Below are positions 42,332 through 51,296 of a stretch of DNA of 64,000 nucleotides, piece after piece. The position numbers were made by a program, and so were the translations under genes. The notes below the pieces were generated by a model, which was not told the DNA's origin, ran no database searches, and saw only the letters and a program-made list of their open reading frames with translations. This DNA is from Herbidospora solisilvae (GTDB lineage: Bacteria; Actinomycetota; Actinomycetes; Streptosporangiales; Streptosporangiaceae): contig NZ_WXEW01000001.1 of the NCBI RefSeq assembly GCF_009901565.1, forward strand, positions 930,001 through 994,000, written 5' to 3'. The stretch's first letter is position 1. The number at the start of each line of letters is the position of its first letter.

Positions 42332-43393
42332 ATGGCCGGTGACCGAAGGGATTTCGACATGGACACGACCGTCGCCGGTTTCGCCGACCGGCTCTTCCGC
42401 GCCGCGCTCGGGATGACCGACGTGCTGGCGATCCACCTGGGCGACCGCCTCGGGTGGTACGACGCGTTGACGCGGGGACCGGCCACCCCGGCCGAACTGG
42501 TGGAGCGGGCGGGTGGCGACGAACGCTACGCCCGCGAGTGGCTGGAGCAGCAGGCCGTGGCCGGCGTCTTGGCCGTCGGCGGCGACGGCCGGTTCGTGCT
42601 GCCGCCGGCCGCCGCCGAGGTGCTGACCGACCGGAGCAGCCTCAACTACCTGGCCCCGCTGGCCCGCATGCTGGCCGGGGCCTCCGTCCAGCTCCCGGCG
42701 CTGCTCGACGCCTACCGCGAGGGCGGCGGCGTCGGCTGGGACGACTACGGCCCCGACGTCCGCGAGTCGCAGGCCGACATGAACCGCCCGTGGTTCGAGC
42801 ACGCGCTGCCGGGCGCCGTCGCCAAGATCGCCGACCTGCACGCGGCGCTGGCCGTGCCGGGCGCGCGGGTGCTCGACGTCGGCTGCGGCGCGGGGTGGTC
42901 GACGATCGCGCTGGCCCGCGCCTACCCCGAAGCGACCGTTGAGGGCGTCGACATCGACCCGCCGTCGATCGCGCTGGCCGAGGCCAACGCCGACGTGCCC
43001 AACGTGAGCTTCCGCGCCGCCGACGCCGCCACCCTGCCCAAGGCCGCCTACGACGTGGTGTTCGCGTTCGAGTGCGTGCACGACATGCCCCGCCCGGTCG
43101 ACACCCTGGCGGCCGTGCGCCGCGCGGTGCGCCCCGGCGGCCAGGTGATCGTCATGGACGAGGCCGTCGCCGACGCCTTCCACCCGGACGGCGACGACGT
43201 CGAGCGCCTCATGTACGGCTTCAGCCTGCTCATCTGCCTCCCCGACGGCCGCGCCCACACGCCGTCGGCCGCCACCGGCACCGTCATGCGCCCCGGCACC
43301 CTGCGCGCCTACGCCCGCGAGGCCGGGTTCACCGACGTCGAGACCCTGCCGATCGGCGACTTCGGCTTCTGGCGCTTCTACCGGCTGGTGTGA
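42332..43393 (+). CDS. class I SAM-dependent methyltransferase
   Basis: A 353-aa protein with an N-terminal winged-helix dimerisation region (LAIHLGDRLGWYDALTRGPATPAELVERAG) and a Rossmann methyltransferase domain (motif I VLDVGCGAGWSTIALARAYP, VEGVDIDPPSIALAEANA, FECVHDMPRPVDTLAAVRRAVRPGGQVIVMDE). It resembles small-molecule or protein methyltransferases with the 'Rv2258c-like' layout. The substrate is unknown. Start ATG 42332 has GAAGGG upstream; ATG 42359, also preceded by AAGGGA, matches family N-termini well. The next gene starts 1 nt after the stop, so they are co-transcribed. Confidence 0.88.
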   Translation: MAGDRRDFDMDTTVAGFADRLFRAALGMTDVLAIHLGDRLGWYDALTRGPATPAELVERAGGDERYAREWLEQQAVAGVLAVGGDGRFVLPPAAAEVLTDRSSLNYLAPLARMLAGASVQLPALLDAYREGGGVGWDDYGPDVRESQADMNRPWFEHALPGAVAKIADLHAALAVPGARVLDVGCGAGWSTIALARAYPEATVEGVDIDPPSIALAEANADVPNVSFRAADAATLPKAAYDVVFAFECVHDMPRPVDTLAAVRRAVRPGGQVIVMDEAVADAFHPDGDDVERLMYGFSLLICLPDGRAHTPSAATGTVMRPGTLRAYAREAGFTDVETLPIGDFGFWRFYRLV

Positions 43394-43394
43394 C

Positions 43395-44408
43395 GTGAGA
43401 ACCGACTTCGAGCAGGTCGTCACCCGCCACGACCCGGTCACCGGGCTGGACGCCGTGATCGCCGTACACGACACCACCAGGGGCCCCGCCATCGGCGGGG
43501 TCCGGGTCCTCCCCTACCGCGACCGCGCCGCCGCCCTCGACGACGCGATGCGGCTGGCCCGCGCGATGACCCGCAAGACCGCCGCCGCCGGGCTGCGCCT
43601 GGGCGGCGGCAAGAGCGTCGTCATCGCCGAGGCCGCCACCCCGGAGCTGATGCGCGCGCACGGCCGGTTCATCCGGTCGCTGGAGGGCCGCTACATCCCC
43701 GGCATCGACGTCGGCACCGGCGCGGCCGAGATGCGCCAGATCGCCGCCGAGGCGACGGTCGTCACCTGCCAGGAGGGCGACCCGTCGTGGCTGACGGCGC
43801 TCGGCGCCTTCTGCGGCATCGAGGCCGCGGTCGCCCACGTGCACGGCACCTCGCCGGCGGGCCGGACGGTGATCGTCCAGGGGGTGGGGCACGTCGGCCA
43901 CCACCTGGCCAGGATGCTCGTGAAGGCGGGCGCGAAGGTGCTGGTCAGCGATGTCGCCCCGGGACGGGCCGACGCCCTGGCGGGCGAGATCGGGGCCACC
44001 GCGATCGACCCCGTAACCGCCCTGGCCCGGGAGTGCGACGTGCTGGCGCCCTGCGCGCTCGGCGGGGTGGTGGACGACGCCACCGTCGACGGGCTGCGCT
44101 GCGGGATCGTCGCCGGACCGGCCAACAACGTGCTGGCCCACGACGACCTGGCCGACGTGCTGGCCGGACGGGGGGTGACGTTCGTGCCCGACTTCATCAT
44201 GAGCGCGGGCGGCATCACCTTCCTCGACGAGCAGCTCGCGGGCGGCGACGAGGAGTCGGCGATCCCGAGGGTGCGGGCGATCGGCCCCCGGGTGGCGGGC
44301 CTGCTGGCCGACGCGGCGGTGCGGGGCGTGACCCCGCTGGAGGCGGCCGAGGACCTGGCCGCCGCCAACCTGAAGTCCGACGTTCATCGGACTACCATCG
44401 AGGCATGA
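43395..44408 (+). CDS. Leu/Phe/Val/Glu dehydrogenase family enzyme
   Basis: A 337-aa NAD-dependent amino-acid dehydrogenase. The dimerisation and substrate domain shows VTGLDAVIAVHDTTRGPAIGGVR, MTRKTAAAGLRLGGGKSVVI (substrate-binding and catalytic Lys) and YIPGIDVGTGAAEMRQIA. The Rossmann domain shows VIVQGVGHVGHHLARMLV, followed by APCALGGVVDD and IVAGPANNVLAH. It most resembles leucine/phenylalanine/valine dehydrogenases that feed branched-chain keto acids to catabolism. The GTG start is 1 nt after the methyltransferase stop; the ArsR gene overlaps its 3' end by 4 nt. Confidence 0.9.
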   Translation: MRTDFEQVVTRHDPVTGLDAVIAVHDTTRGPAIGGVRVLPYRDRAAALDDAMRLARAMTRKTAAAGLRLGGGKSVVIAEAATPELMRAHGRFIRSLEGRYIPGIDVGTGAAEMRQIAAEATVVTCQEGDPSWLTALGAFCGIEAAVAHVHGTSPAGRTVIVQGVGHVGHHLARMLVKAGAKVLVSDVAPGRADALAGEIGATAIDPVTALARECDVLAPCALGGVVDDATVDGLRCGIVAGPANNVLAHDDLADVLAGRGVTFVPDFIMSAGGITFLDEQLAGGDEESAIPRVRAIGPRVAGLLADAAVRGVTPLEAAEDLAAANLKSDVHRTTIEA

Positions 44409-44758
44409 CGGCGAGAGTCCTGGAGCATCCCCCGGCCGAGGAGATCCGGCTCGAAGAGGTGCTGCACGCGCTGGCCGATCCGGCGCGGCTGGAGATCGTG
44501 CGCTTCCTGGCCGCGGCGGGCGGCGAGGTGCCATGCTCGGCGATCGATCTGGCCGTCAGCAAGTCGACCACCACCCACCACTACCGGGTGCTGCGCGAGG
44601 CCGGGGTGATCTCCCAGGTCTACCGCGGCACCTCCAAGCTCAACGGCCTGCGCCGCGCCGACCTCGACCGGCTCTTCCCCGGCCTGCTCGACAGCGTGGT
44701 CAACGCGGCCGAGGGGCGGCGCGCCGATACTGGGCCGGCCACTCCCCCGACGCCCTGA
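44405..44758 (+). CDS. ArsR-family transcriptional regulator
   Basis: A 117-aa winged-helix regulator (LHALADPARLEIVRFLAAAGGEVPCSAIDLAVSKSTTTHHYRVLREAGVISQVYRGTSKLNGLRRADL). No cysteine pair of the metal-sensing kind is present apart from a single Cys in VPCSAI. The ATG overlaps the dehydrogenase stop (ATGA). The 3' end overlaps the convergent flavin oxidoreductase gene by 59 nt, a pairing that recurs in actinobacteria and suggests control of that gene. Confidence 0.88.
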   Translation: MTARVLEHPPAEEIRLEEVLHALADPARLEIVRFLAAAGGEVPCSAIDLAVSKSTTTHHYRVLREAGVISQVYRGTSKLNGLRRADLDRLFPGLLDSVVNAAEGRRADTGPATPPTP

Positions 44759-45773
44759 CCGGCCAGTAGGGGTCGCGCAGCAGCTCGCGGCCGAGGAACA
44801 CCGCGTCGGCCTGTCCGGTGGCCACGATCTCCTCGGCCTGCTCCGGCTCGGTGATCAGGCCGACCGCCGCCACCGGCACCCCCGCCTCGGCCCTGACCTG
44901 GCGCGCGAAGGGCACCTGGTAGCCCGGCCCGAGCGGGATCCGCTGCGTGGAGGCGTTGCCGCCGCTCGACACGTCGATCAGGTCGACCCCCCGGGCAGCC
45001 AGTTCGGCGGCCAGCATCACGGTCTGGCCGGGCGTCCAGGCCGGCTCGTCCTCGGGCAGCCAGTCGGTGGCCGACACCCGGAAGAACAGCGGGAGCTCCT
45101 GCGGCCAGACCGCGCGCACCGCGTCGACGACCTCAAGGCCGAACCGGGCCCGGTTCTCGAACGTGCCGCCGTAGGCGTCGGTGCGGTGGTTGCTGTGCGG
45201 GGACAGGAACTCGTGGATGAGGTAGCCGTGCGCCCCGTGGATTTCGACCACCCGGAACCCGGCCCGCAGCGCCCGCTCGGCCGCCGTGGCGAACGCCTCG
45301 ACGAGCTTGCCGATCTCCGCGGCGGTCAGTTCGTCCGGTACGGGGTGCGCCTCCGAGAACGGGATCGGGCTCGGCGCGACCGGGGTCCAGCCGTGGTCGG
45401 CCCGTCCGACCGGGCCGCCGCCGAGCCAGGGACGGTCGGTCGACGCCTTGCGCCCGGCGTGGGCGAGCTGGATGCCGGGGACCACGCCCTGGGCGTGCAC
45501 GAACCCGGCGATGCGCTCCCAGGCCGCCTCCTGCGCGTCGTTCCACAGGCCGGTGTCGGCCGGGCTGATGCGGCCCTCGGGTGAGACGGCGGTCGCCTCG
45601 GCCATGACGAGCCCGGCGCCCCCGACGGCGCGGGCGGCCAGATGGGCGAGATGCCAGTCATGGGGGACCCCGGTGTCCGGCCCGTCGACGGCGGCCGAAT
45701 ACTGGCACATGGGCGACATCCAGACCCTGTTGGGGAAGGTCAGCGACCGCAGGGTGAGGGGCTGGAACAACAC
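44700..45773 (-). CDS. NADH:flavin oxidoreductase (YqjM-type Old Yellow Enzyme)
   Basis: A 357-aa FMN enzyme that reduces activated C=C bonds or xenobiotics. Markers: PLTLRSLTFPNRVWMSPMCQYSA (N-terminal strand with the YqjM Cys), HLAARAVGGAGLVMAEATAVSPEGR, GIQLAHAGRKAST, EIHGAHGYLIHEFLSPHSNHRTDAYGGTFENRARF (the paired His and Arg), and DAVFLGRELLRDPYWP. GTG at 45773 has AAGGAG upstream. A CGATATTTATCG palindrome lies in the promoter region. Confidence 0.93.
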   Translation of the reverse strand: MLFQPLTLRSLTFPNRVWMSPMCQYSAAVDGPDTGVPHDWHLAHLAARAVGGAGLVMAEATAVSPEGRISPADTGLWNDAQEAAWERIAGFVHAQGVVPGIQLAHAGRKASTDRPWLGGGPVGRADHGWTPVAPSPIPFSEAHPVPDELTAAEIGKLVEAFATAAERALRAGFRVVEIHGAHGYLIHEFLSPHSNHRTDAYGGTFENRARFGLEVVDAVRAVWPQELPLFFRVSATDWLPEDEPAWTPGQTVMLAAELAARGVDLIDVSSGGNASTQRIPLGPGYQVPFARQVRAEAGVPVAAVGLITEPEQAEEIVATGQADAVFLGRELLRDPYWPVRASGEWPAQYRRAAPRPR

Positions 45774-45788
45774 GGCGTCTCCTTAGTT

Positions 45789-45800
45789 CGATATTTATCG
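45789..45800. promoter_or_regulatory. palindrome in the flavin oxidoreductase/nucleotidyltransferase divergent promoter
   Basis: Perfect 12-bp inverted repeat CGATATTTATCG in a short AT-rich island between divergent starts at 45773 and 45814. It is a plausible operator, perhaps for the neighbouring ArsR regulator. No experimental consensus is known to me. Confidence 0.4.
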
Positions 45801-45813
45801 TACTATTCAGCCT

Positions 45814-46575
45814 ATGACCGGCTGGACGCGGCACAGCACCCCCGAGTTCGCGGCCATCGCCGCGGACCACTCGATCCTGCGCTGCGAGATCGGCTCACGC
45901 CTCCACGGCACCACCGTCGGCGACACCGGCGACCGCGACGAGCTGGGCATCTGCGTCGAACCGCCGGAATACGTGATCGGGCTGCGCACCTTCGAGCAGT
46001 ACATCCACCGCTCGGTGCCCGAAGGGGTCAGGTCGCGGCCGGGCGACCTCGACCTGACCGTCTACAGCCTGCGCAAATGGATGCGGCTGGCGCTCGACGG
46101 CAACCCGACCGTGCTGCTGGCCCTGTTCGCGCCCGACGCGACGGTCACCCCGCTCGGCGCGGAGCTGCTGGCCGAGGGGCCGTCGTTCATCCTGTCGCGG
46201 CGGGCCGCCGACCGGTTCATCGGCTACCTGCGCGCCCAGCGCGACCGCGGCCAGACGCCGAAGGCGGCCGGGCACATGGTCCGGCTCGGCCTGCAGGGCG
46301 TGGAACTGCTGGAGACCGGGCGGATCACGCTGCCGATGCCGCGGCGCAACGTCATCGTGGCCATCCGGACCGGCGAGATCGGGCGCGAGGAGGCCCTCGC
46401 GATGGCGGCGGACCTGGAGCGACGGCTGGCCGAAGCGGCTCCGGCGAGCGTGCTGCCGGAGCATCCGGACGAGGCGCGGGCCGACGCGTGGCTGGTGGAC
46501 GCGTACCGGAGAACCTGGGCCTCCAACCAGGTGGATGAAATCACCGATGCCGGGACGCTCCGGACGATTCGATAG
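45814..46575 (+). CDS. nucleotidyltransferase-domain protein
   Basis: A 253-aa protein. Its opening EIGSRLHGTTVGDTGDRDELGIC is a nucleotidyltransferase GS-x10-DxD-like motif with extra residues between, as in RlaP-type predicted nucleotidyltransferases. An alpha-helical region follows (DLTVYSLRKWMRLALDGNPTVLLALFAPD). The substrate is unknown; RNA or protein targets are possible. The ATG follows the palindrome directly and lacks a strong ribosome site, so the transcript may be nearly leaderless. Confidence 0.72.
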   Translation: MTGWTRHSTPEFAAIAADHSILRCEIGSRLHGTTVGDTGDRDELGICVEPPEYVIGLRTFEQYIHRSVPEGVRSRPGDLDLTVYSLRKWMRLALDGNPTVLLALFAPDATVTPLGAELLAEGPSFILSRRAADRFIGYLRAQRDRGQTPKAAGHMVRLGLQGVELLETGRITLPMPRRNVIVAIRTGEIGREEALAMAADLERRLAEAAPASVLPEHPDEARADAWLVDAYRRTWASNQVDEITDAGTLRTIR

Positions 46576-46580
46576 GGCGG

Positions 46581-47435
46581 GTGCGCCGACACCACCCGAA
46601 ACCGTCCTTACGTCAGCGGCTGCTGCGCAAGCCCGCCCTAGTCGTCGGCGGAGCGCTGCTGACCGTCCTCACCGGCACGATCGCGGCGGTCACCTCCGAC
46701 GCGGCCAAGCTCGTGGTGCTGGCCTCCCCGTCGCCCACCCCGATCGCCAGACCGGTGGTCGTCGCGGCGCTGAAGGTCCGCGACCTCGACCCGGGTGACA
46801 CGTTCGTCTTCCCGGCGGCCTACCGGCCCGACGCCGCGACGCTGCGGAAGATCAACGAGCTGCGCGACTCGCCGGACATGGACGAACTGGCGGTCCTCAT
46901 GCGCTCGCTCGGCGGGGTCGACGTGCACACCCTGGGGACCCGGTTCGTGCTGGAGAACGTCTCGAAGCTCGACGTCCGGATCCTGGACCTGCGGGTGTCC
47001 GCGGACTGCCGCGCACCCCTCGGCGGGACGGTCTTCTACTCGCCCCCGCAGGGCGGCGAGCTGCTCGTCGACCTCTCCTTCGACCTGGACGCGCGCCATC
47101 CGATCCCCCGTTTCATGGAGAAGTACGGCTGGTCGGAGAAAAGCTGGTTCGACACCCAGACGGTGCTGCTCGCGCCGGGCGAGCAGCAGGTCTTCGACGT
47201 GCAGGTGGAGACCGGGCGCTACTGCGAGTACCGTCTGGTGGCCGACGTGCTGCAGAGGCAGAAGACGGTGACCCTGACGATCGACGACGACGGCGCCCCC
47301 TTCCGGGTCACCGGGATGCCGCCGCTGCGCGAGGCCCCGGCGCTCTACGCCGCCAGCATCTTCAATCCCGACACCTGCGACGACTTCGCGCCGGTCGATC
47401 CGCCGACCTACGACGAGGTCAACCTGCGCTGCTGA
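46581..47435 (+). CDS. membrane-anchored hypothetical protein
   Basis: A 284-aa protein with a basic head (RRHHPKPSLRQRLLRKP), one transmembrane helix (ALVVGGALLTVLTGTIAAV) and a beta-rich outer domain containing four cysteines (including DCRAPL, YCEYRL and DTCDDF). No family recognised. It starts with GTG 6 nt after the nucleotidyltransferase stop, suggesting an operon. Confidence 0.65.
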   Translation: MRRHHPKPSLRQRLLRKPALVVGGALLTVLTGTIAAVTSDAAKLVVLASPSPTPIARPVVVAALKVRDLDPGDTFVFPAAYRPDAATLRKINELRDSPDMDELAVLMRSLGGVDVHTLGTRFVLENVSKLDVRILDLRVSADCRAPLGGTVFYSPPQGGELLVDLSFDLDARHPIPRFMEKYGWSEKSWFDTQTVLLAPGEQQVFDVQVETGRYCEYRLVADVLQRQKTVTLTIDDDGAPFRVTGMPPLREAPALYAASIFNPDTCDDFAPVDPPTYDEVNLRC

Positions 47436-47584
47436 CGCGGTTCGCGCCGCGTCTCCTGGACGACGTCGGGGGCGGTGACCAGCAGGATCACGATGGCCTT
47501 CACGAGGTCGTCGACCCACGGTTCGACGAAGACCGCCCCGGCCGCCATGGCCCAGATCAGCACTCCCCCGACCAGCAGGTTCAT
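47408..47584 (-). CDS. small single-span membrane protein
   Basis: A 58-aa open frame with two hydrophobic stretches (NLLVGGVLIWAMAAGAVFV and AIVILLVTAPDVV) and a basic tail. It overlaps the end of the preceding gene by 28 nt. It is divergent from the TetR gene and shares its palindromic promoter region. Whether it is truly translated is uncertain. Confidence 0.45.
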   Translation of the reverse strand: MNLLVGGVLIWAMAAGAVFVEPWVDDLVKAIVILLVTAPDVVQETRREPRQQRRLTSS

Positions 47585-47597
47585 CCGAATTCGGACA

Positions 47598-47618
47598 GTG
47601 CTGTGCACCGCACAGTAC
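47598..47618. promoter_or_regulatory. candidate TetR operator
   Basis: Near-perfect inverted repeat GTGCTGTGC-n3-GCACAGTAC in the intergenic region between a small membrane protein gene and the tetR-like gene. Position and 9-bp arms suit autoregulation by a TetR dimer. Confidence 0.45.
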
Positions 47619-47704
47619 GACAAGTCCACGGATTTCATGATCATTACGACGGCCGGAAGGGTAACCTAGATCGACATTTCCCACCCGATCAGGAGAACTC
47701 CGCG

Positions 47705-48286
47705 ATGGTCACCGACGTGCCGGACCCGGCGGCGCCGGAATCGCTCCGCAAGGACCAGCGTGAACGCCGCGCCCGCATCGTCAGGACCGGCCTGCGGGCC
47801 CTGGCGGGCAGCGACTACGACAGGATCAAGGTCTCCGACGTGGCCCGCGACGCCGAGGTCGCGCTCGGCACCCTCTACCGGTACTTCTCCTCGAAGGAAC
47901 ACCTCTTCGCGGCCGTCTTCGACGAATGGCAGGACGGCCTGCGCCGCAGGCTCGGCCGCCTCCCCCTTGAGGGCGACACGCCAGAAGACCGCCTGCGGTC
48001 CGTCGTGCACGCCACCATCCGCGCCTTCCAGACGCAGCCGCAGTTCTACCGGCTGATGATCGTCCTGCAGACCACCGACGACCGCCGCGCCGCCGAGGTC
48101 TACACCCCGCTCGACGCACTGTTCGCCGACGTCGTGCGCGCGGCCGTCGACGGCGTGGACGAGACCGTCGTCTCGACCCTGCGCGCCGTCGCCGACCAGG
48201 GCTTACGCGCCTGGATCCGGGGGCGGCTGCCCATCGAGGCCGTCTACCAGGGCGTCGACGACACCCTCCGGCTGATCTACCGCTAG
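47705..48286 (+). CDS. TetR-family transcriptional regulator
   Basis: A 193-aa repressor-type protein: DNA-binding domain RARIVRTGLRALAGSDYDRIKVSDVARDAEVALGTLYRYFSSKEHLFAAVF, with a ligand-binding C-terminus resembling the KstR-like group (FYRLMIVLQTTDD). AGGAGA lies upstream of the ATG. The likely target is the divergent small membrane protein gene and itself. It ends 2 nt from the convergent deaminase-like gene. Confidence 0.9.
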   Translation: MVTDVPDPAAPESLRKDQRERRARIVRTGLRALAGSDYDRIKVSDVARDAEVALGTLYRYFSSKEHLFAAVFDEWQDGLRRRLGRLPLEGDTPEDRLRSVVHATIRAFQTQPQFYRLMIVLQTTDDRRAAEVYTPLDALFADVVRAAVDGVDETVVSTLRAVADQGLRAWIRGRLPIEAVYQGVDDTLRLIYR

Positions 48287-48288
48287 CG

Positions 48289-50180
48289 CTACCTCTTGGT
48301 CTTGCGGCGCTTGGGCGTGGTCTTGCGCTGCTCGCCGCCGGCGTTCTTGCGCTTGGAGAACCTCGCCTCCCCAGGCTCCGCCGGATAGGCGCTGCCGATG
48401 AGGTCGGGCAGCTTCACGCCGCTGTTCCTGGCCGACCGGCGCAGCCCGACGGGGGCGGCCACCTGAACGTCCATGTCGGCGGTCCGGGTGGAGACGACGT
48501 CCTCTTCGTCGTCGTCCTCATGGTCCTGGTCGTCCTGGTCGTCCTCGTCCTCGTCGTCCTCCGACATGTCGGGCTCCACCACGAGTGCCGGCCGTTCGAC
48601 GACCACCTCCGGCTGGGTCGGGGCGGTCTCGACCTCGGCCTCCTCGTCGCCGTAGTAGTCCCGCCAGAGGGTCATGTCGAGGTCTGCCTCGTCTCCGCTG
48701 GAGTCGTAGCCGGAATCCTTCTGGCCCTCCTCGGTGAAGGAGACGATCTCCGCCATGATCGCCGCTCGTCCATCGGGCGTCGACATCGCCGTCAACAGGT
48801 ATTCGTCGGCGTTGGTGCGGGCTTCCGCCTTCGACGGGATCTGCAGGAACGCGCGCAGCAGCGACGGCCGGGCCAGGCTGGCCGGCGCGGGCCAGCCGGA
48901 GTTGTAGGTCTTGGCGTGGGTGCCCGACGGCGTCAGCGTGATGCCCTTGGCGCGGAGCGCCTGGATCATGAGCCAGCACTTGAAGCAGCACAACTTGGAG
49001 ATGCCGATCGCGATCTTGGCATCGGTGAGCCGACGGGACAGCCGGGCCCGCCTCCCGTCGTTGATCTTGTCTTGGAGCGCCGCCTCGCGCTTGGTGAGGT
49101 CCTCGTCGTCGGACCATCCGGCCTCCTCGCCGAGGGCGCTCGCCCGCTGCCGCAGCAGCACGTCACCGGCCTGCGTCTCCGCGTGGATCTTCATCCCGTG
49201 CGCCGCCTCGTGGGTCATCACCCGCAGGTCGTCCCACTGCTTCTCCAGGGAGGCCAGGTAGTCGAGCGTCTTGCGGAGCCGTCGCTCGCCCCGGCGCAGC
49301 ACGTCGGGGGGCAGCTTGCCGTTCTTCAGCCTGCGGACCTCCATCTTCTGGGCGACCATTTCGTCGAACATGGCGCTGATGTCGTCGGCGGCCTCGCGCC
49401 GGCCCTCCATCGCCAGGTCGAAGAGCCGCTTGAAGTCGGCGCCGAGCCCGGCGTCGGCCGCGTTGGCGAACAGCCGGATCTCGTTCTCCAGCAGGGTGAC
49501 CACGGCCACGCACTCACGGCTGGCCTTCAGATTGGCGAGCACCCAGGCCAGCCGGTCGAGCGACCGCTGTTCGGCGGTGTTCACGCGAACCCCGGCGACC
49601 AGCTCCTTCTTGATCTTCCGCAGCCGTGCGGCGGTGGCCTGCCTGATGTTGGTGTTCTGCCGGGTGGGCGCCTTCCGCGGCTGATCGGTCGCCGGATCGC
49701 CGAGCAGCGCCAGGCCGCCGAGCCGGGCCAGCTCCAGGTCGTAGAGGCCGACGTCCTCGCCGATGGCGACGAAGAACTGCTCGATGTCCTGGCGGACGAA
49801 CGGATCGCCGTCCAGGACGTGTTTGACGACCATCTCGGCCAGGATCTTCTCGGGCAGGACCGTGTCGGGCGGGAGAGGGCCGTCCAGACAGCGCCGTCGT
49901 CCTTGTAGGGCACGCTGTCGAGCGCCCTCATGAGCTCCTGGGGCGTGGTGGCCCGGCTGACGCCGTGAACCTTCCCGAACCAGAACTCGTAGCCCTTCTC
50001 GCTGTAGAGCTCGGCGACCCCCGCGTCGTCGAGCAGCTTCTGGGCGACCTCGTCGCCCTTGTCGACGCGTTCGACGAAGGCCTCGAAGCCGTCCTCCCTT
50101 GCCAGGTCGAGGATCGGCAGGGGCCCGGACTCGTCGAGCTTCCTCTTCTGCTGCTTCACGGGCCTGTTCTGCTTGAGCAT
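48289..50180 (-). pseudogene. deaminase-like protein, interrupted by a frameshift
   Basis: Two overlapping frames together encode one about 630-aa protein that aligns along its length with the paralogue at 51297-53366. The N-terminal part runs from ATG 50180 (DLAREDGFEAFVERVDKGDEV...DDGAVWTALS). The rest continues in another frame from about 49890 (LPPDTVLPEKILAEMVVKHVLDGD) to the stop at 48289. The predicted zinc signature is intact: KIHAETQAGD (HxE) and ISKLCCFKCW (CxxC). It ends with an acidic tract (DDEDEDDQDDQDHEDDDEED) and a basic tail (KTTPKRRKTKR). Either a recent one-base indel, a sequencing error or programmed shifting explains the break. Confidence 0.7.
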
Positions 50181-50199
50181 CGCGGCACTCCCGCCGTGG

Positions 50200-51270
50200 T
50201 CAGGTGTCGGTGGTCATCCGGAGGCCCTTGGTCTTGCGCAGGCGCTCGCGGCCGGACATCGCGAACGAGCCGATCCGTCTGATCACCGCCGCGCGGGCCG
50301 CCGGGTCGGGCAGGTGCCGGATCAGGGTCTTCTCGGTGGTCGTGCGCTCGTTCTCGTCGTCGGGGATCTGGAGGTAGGCCCGCAGGAGGGACGGCCGGGT
50401 CAGGCTCGCGGGGACCGGCCAGCCCGCCGGGGCGGGGGTTCCGCCGGCCGCCTCCCCCGCCCGGCAGCACGACGCGGCGACGCGGACGGCCATGTGGGCC
50501 TCGGCGATCCGGCGGGCCGGCCGGACCCGGATCCCGGCCTTCTCCTTGCGGCGCAGCGCTGCCTCCAGCCGGTCGATCGGGTCGTCGTCGCCCGAGCCGG
50601 CGGGTTCCGCGCCGTAACCAGTGTGCACGAGCACCCTCAGATGGGCCCACGCCCTCTCCAGGGAGGCGAGTTGGGCCACGATCTCCGGATCACGGCTCTC
50701 CGGGTCGTCGCACAGTCCGTCGAGCCGTCTCTCCGCCTCGGCCGCCGACGCCACCGCCCGGTCGAGGAGAGCGGCGACGTCGCCGGAGAACAATCGCGGA
50801 TCCACCGGCGACCGCCGGGTCAGGGACACGCAGTTCCGGCCCGACCTGAGGTTGGACAGGGCCCATGACGTCTCCGCCTTCCCGGCGAGCTGCCGTTCGA
50901 CGAGGTCCTCGACCGCGGCCAGGTCTCTCGGGCCGGCGTCCGCGCCGCCGAGGAGGAACACCCCGCCCTGGCGGGCGAACTCCTCGCGGTAGCGCTCGAC
51001 GTCGCCGCCGGTCTGCTCGTAGTAGCCGACGATCTCACGGTCGGCCTCCGCGTCGCCGTCCATGACGTGGGCGACGACCGTTCTGGCCAGGACGGTCTCG
51101 GGCGTCGACTCCCCGGGGACGTGACCGAGCAGCGACCCGAGCGCCCGCCAGGCCGCCGGATGGTCGGCGAGGGGCACGGTCGCGATGGCCGCCAGCAGCT
51201 CACCGGACGTCGACGCGGCGGTGACGCCCCCGGCATCCCGTAACCAGGCGCCCAGTTCTCCCTGAGGCAC
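50200..51270 (-). CDS. degenerate paralogue of the deaminase-like family
   Basis: A 356-aa protein sharing the family's N-terminal helical domain (ATVPLADHPAAWRALGSLLGH, ARTVVAHVMDGDAEADREIVGYY), the middle segment (AETSWALSNLRSGRNCVSL) and the C-terminal PASLTRPSLLRAYLQIPDDE. The HxE motif is not visible, and the CCFKC element has become SCCRAGEA, so the predicted metal site is lost. It is much shorter in the middle and lacks the charged tails. Start at GTG 51270 with AAAGGAG 8 nt upstream. It may act as a regulatory partner or antagonist of the intact paralogue (speculative). Confidence 0.7.
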   Translation of the reverse strand: MPQGELGAWLRDAGGVTAASTSGELLAAIATVPLADHPAAWRALGSLLGHVPGESTPETVLARTVVAHVMDGDAEADREIVGYYEQTGGDVERYREEFARQGGVFLLGGADAGPRDLAAVEDLVERQLAGKAETSWALSNLRSGRNCVSLTRRSPVDPRLFSGDVAALLDRAVASAAEAERRLDGLCDDPESRDPEIVAQLASLERAWAHLRVLVHTGYGAEPAGSGDDDPIDRLEAALRRKEKAGIRVRPARRIAEAHMAVRVAASCCRAGEAAGGTPAPAGWPVPASLTRPSLLRAYLQIPDDENERTTTEKTLIRHLPDPAARAAVIRRIGSFAMSGRERLRKTKGLRMTTDT

Positions 51271-51296
51271 GACGGGCGCTCCTTTCTGCGGGGCGA

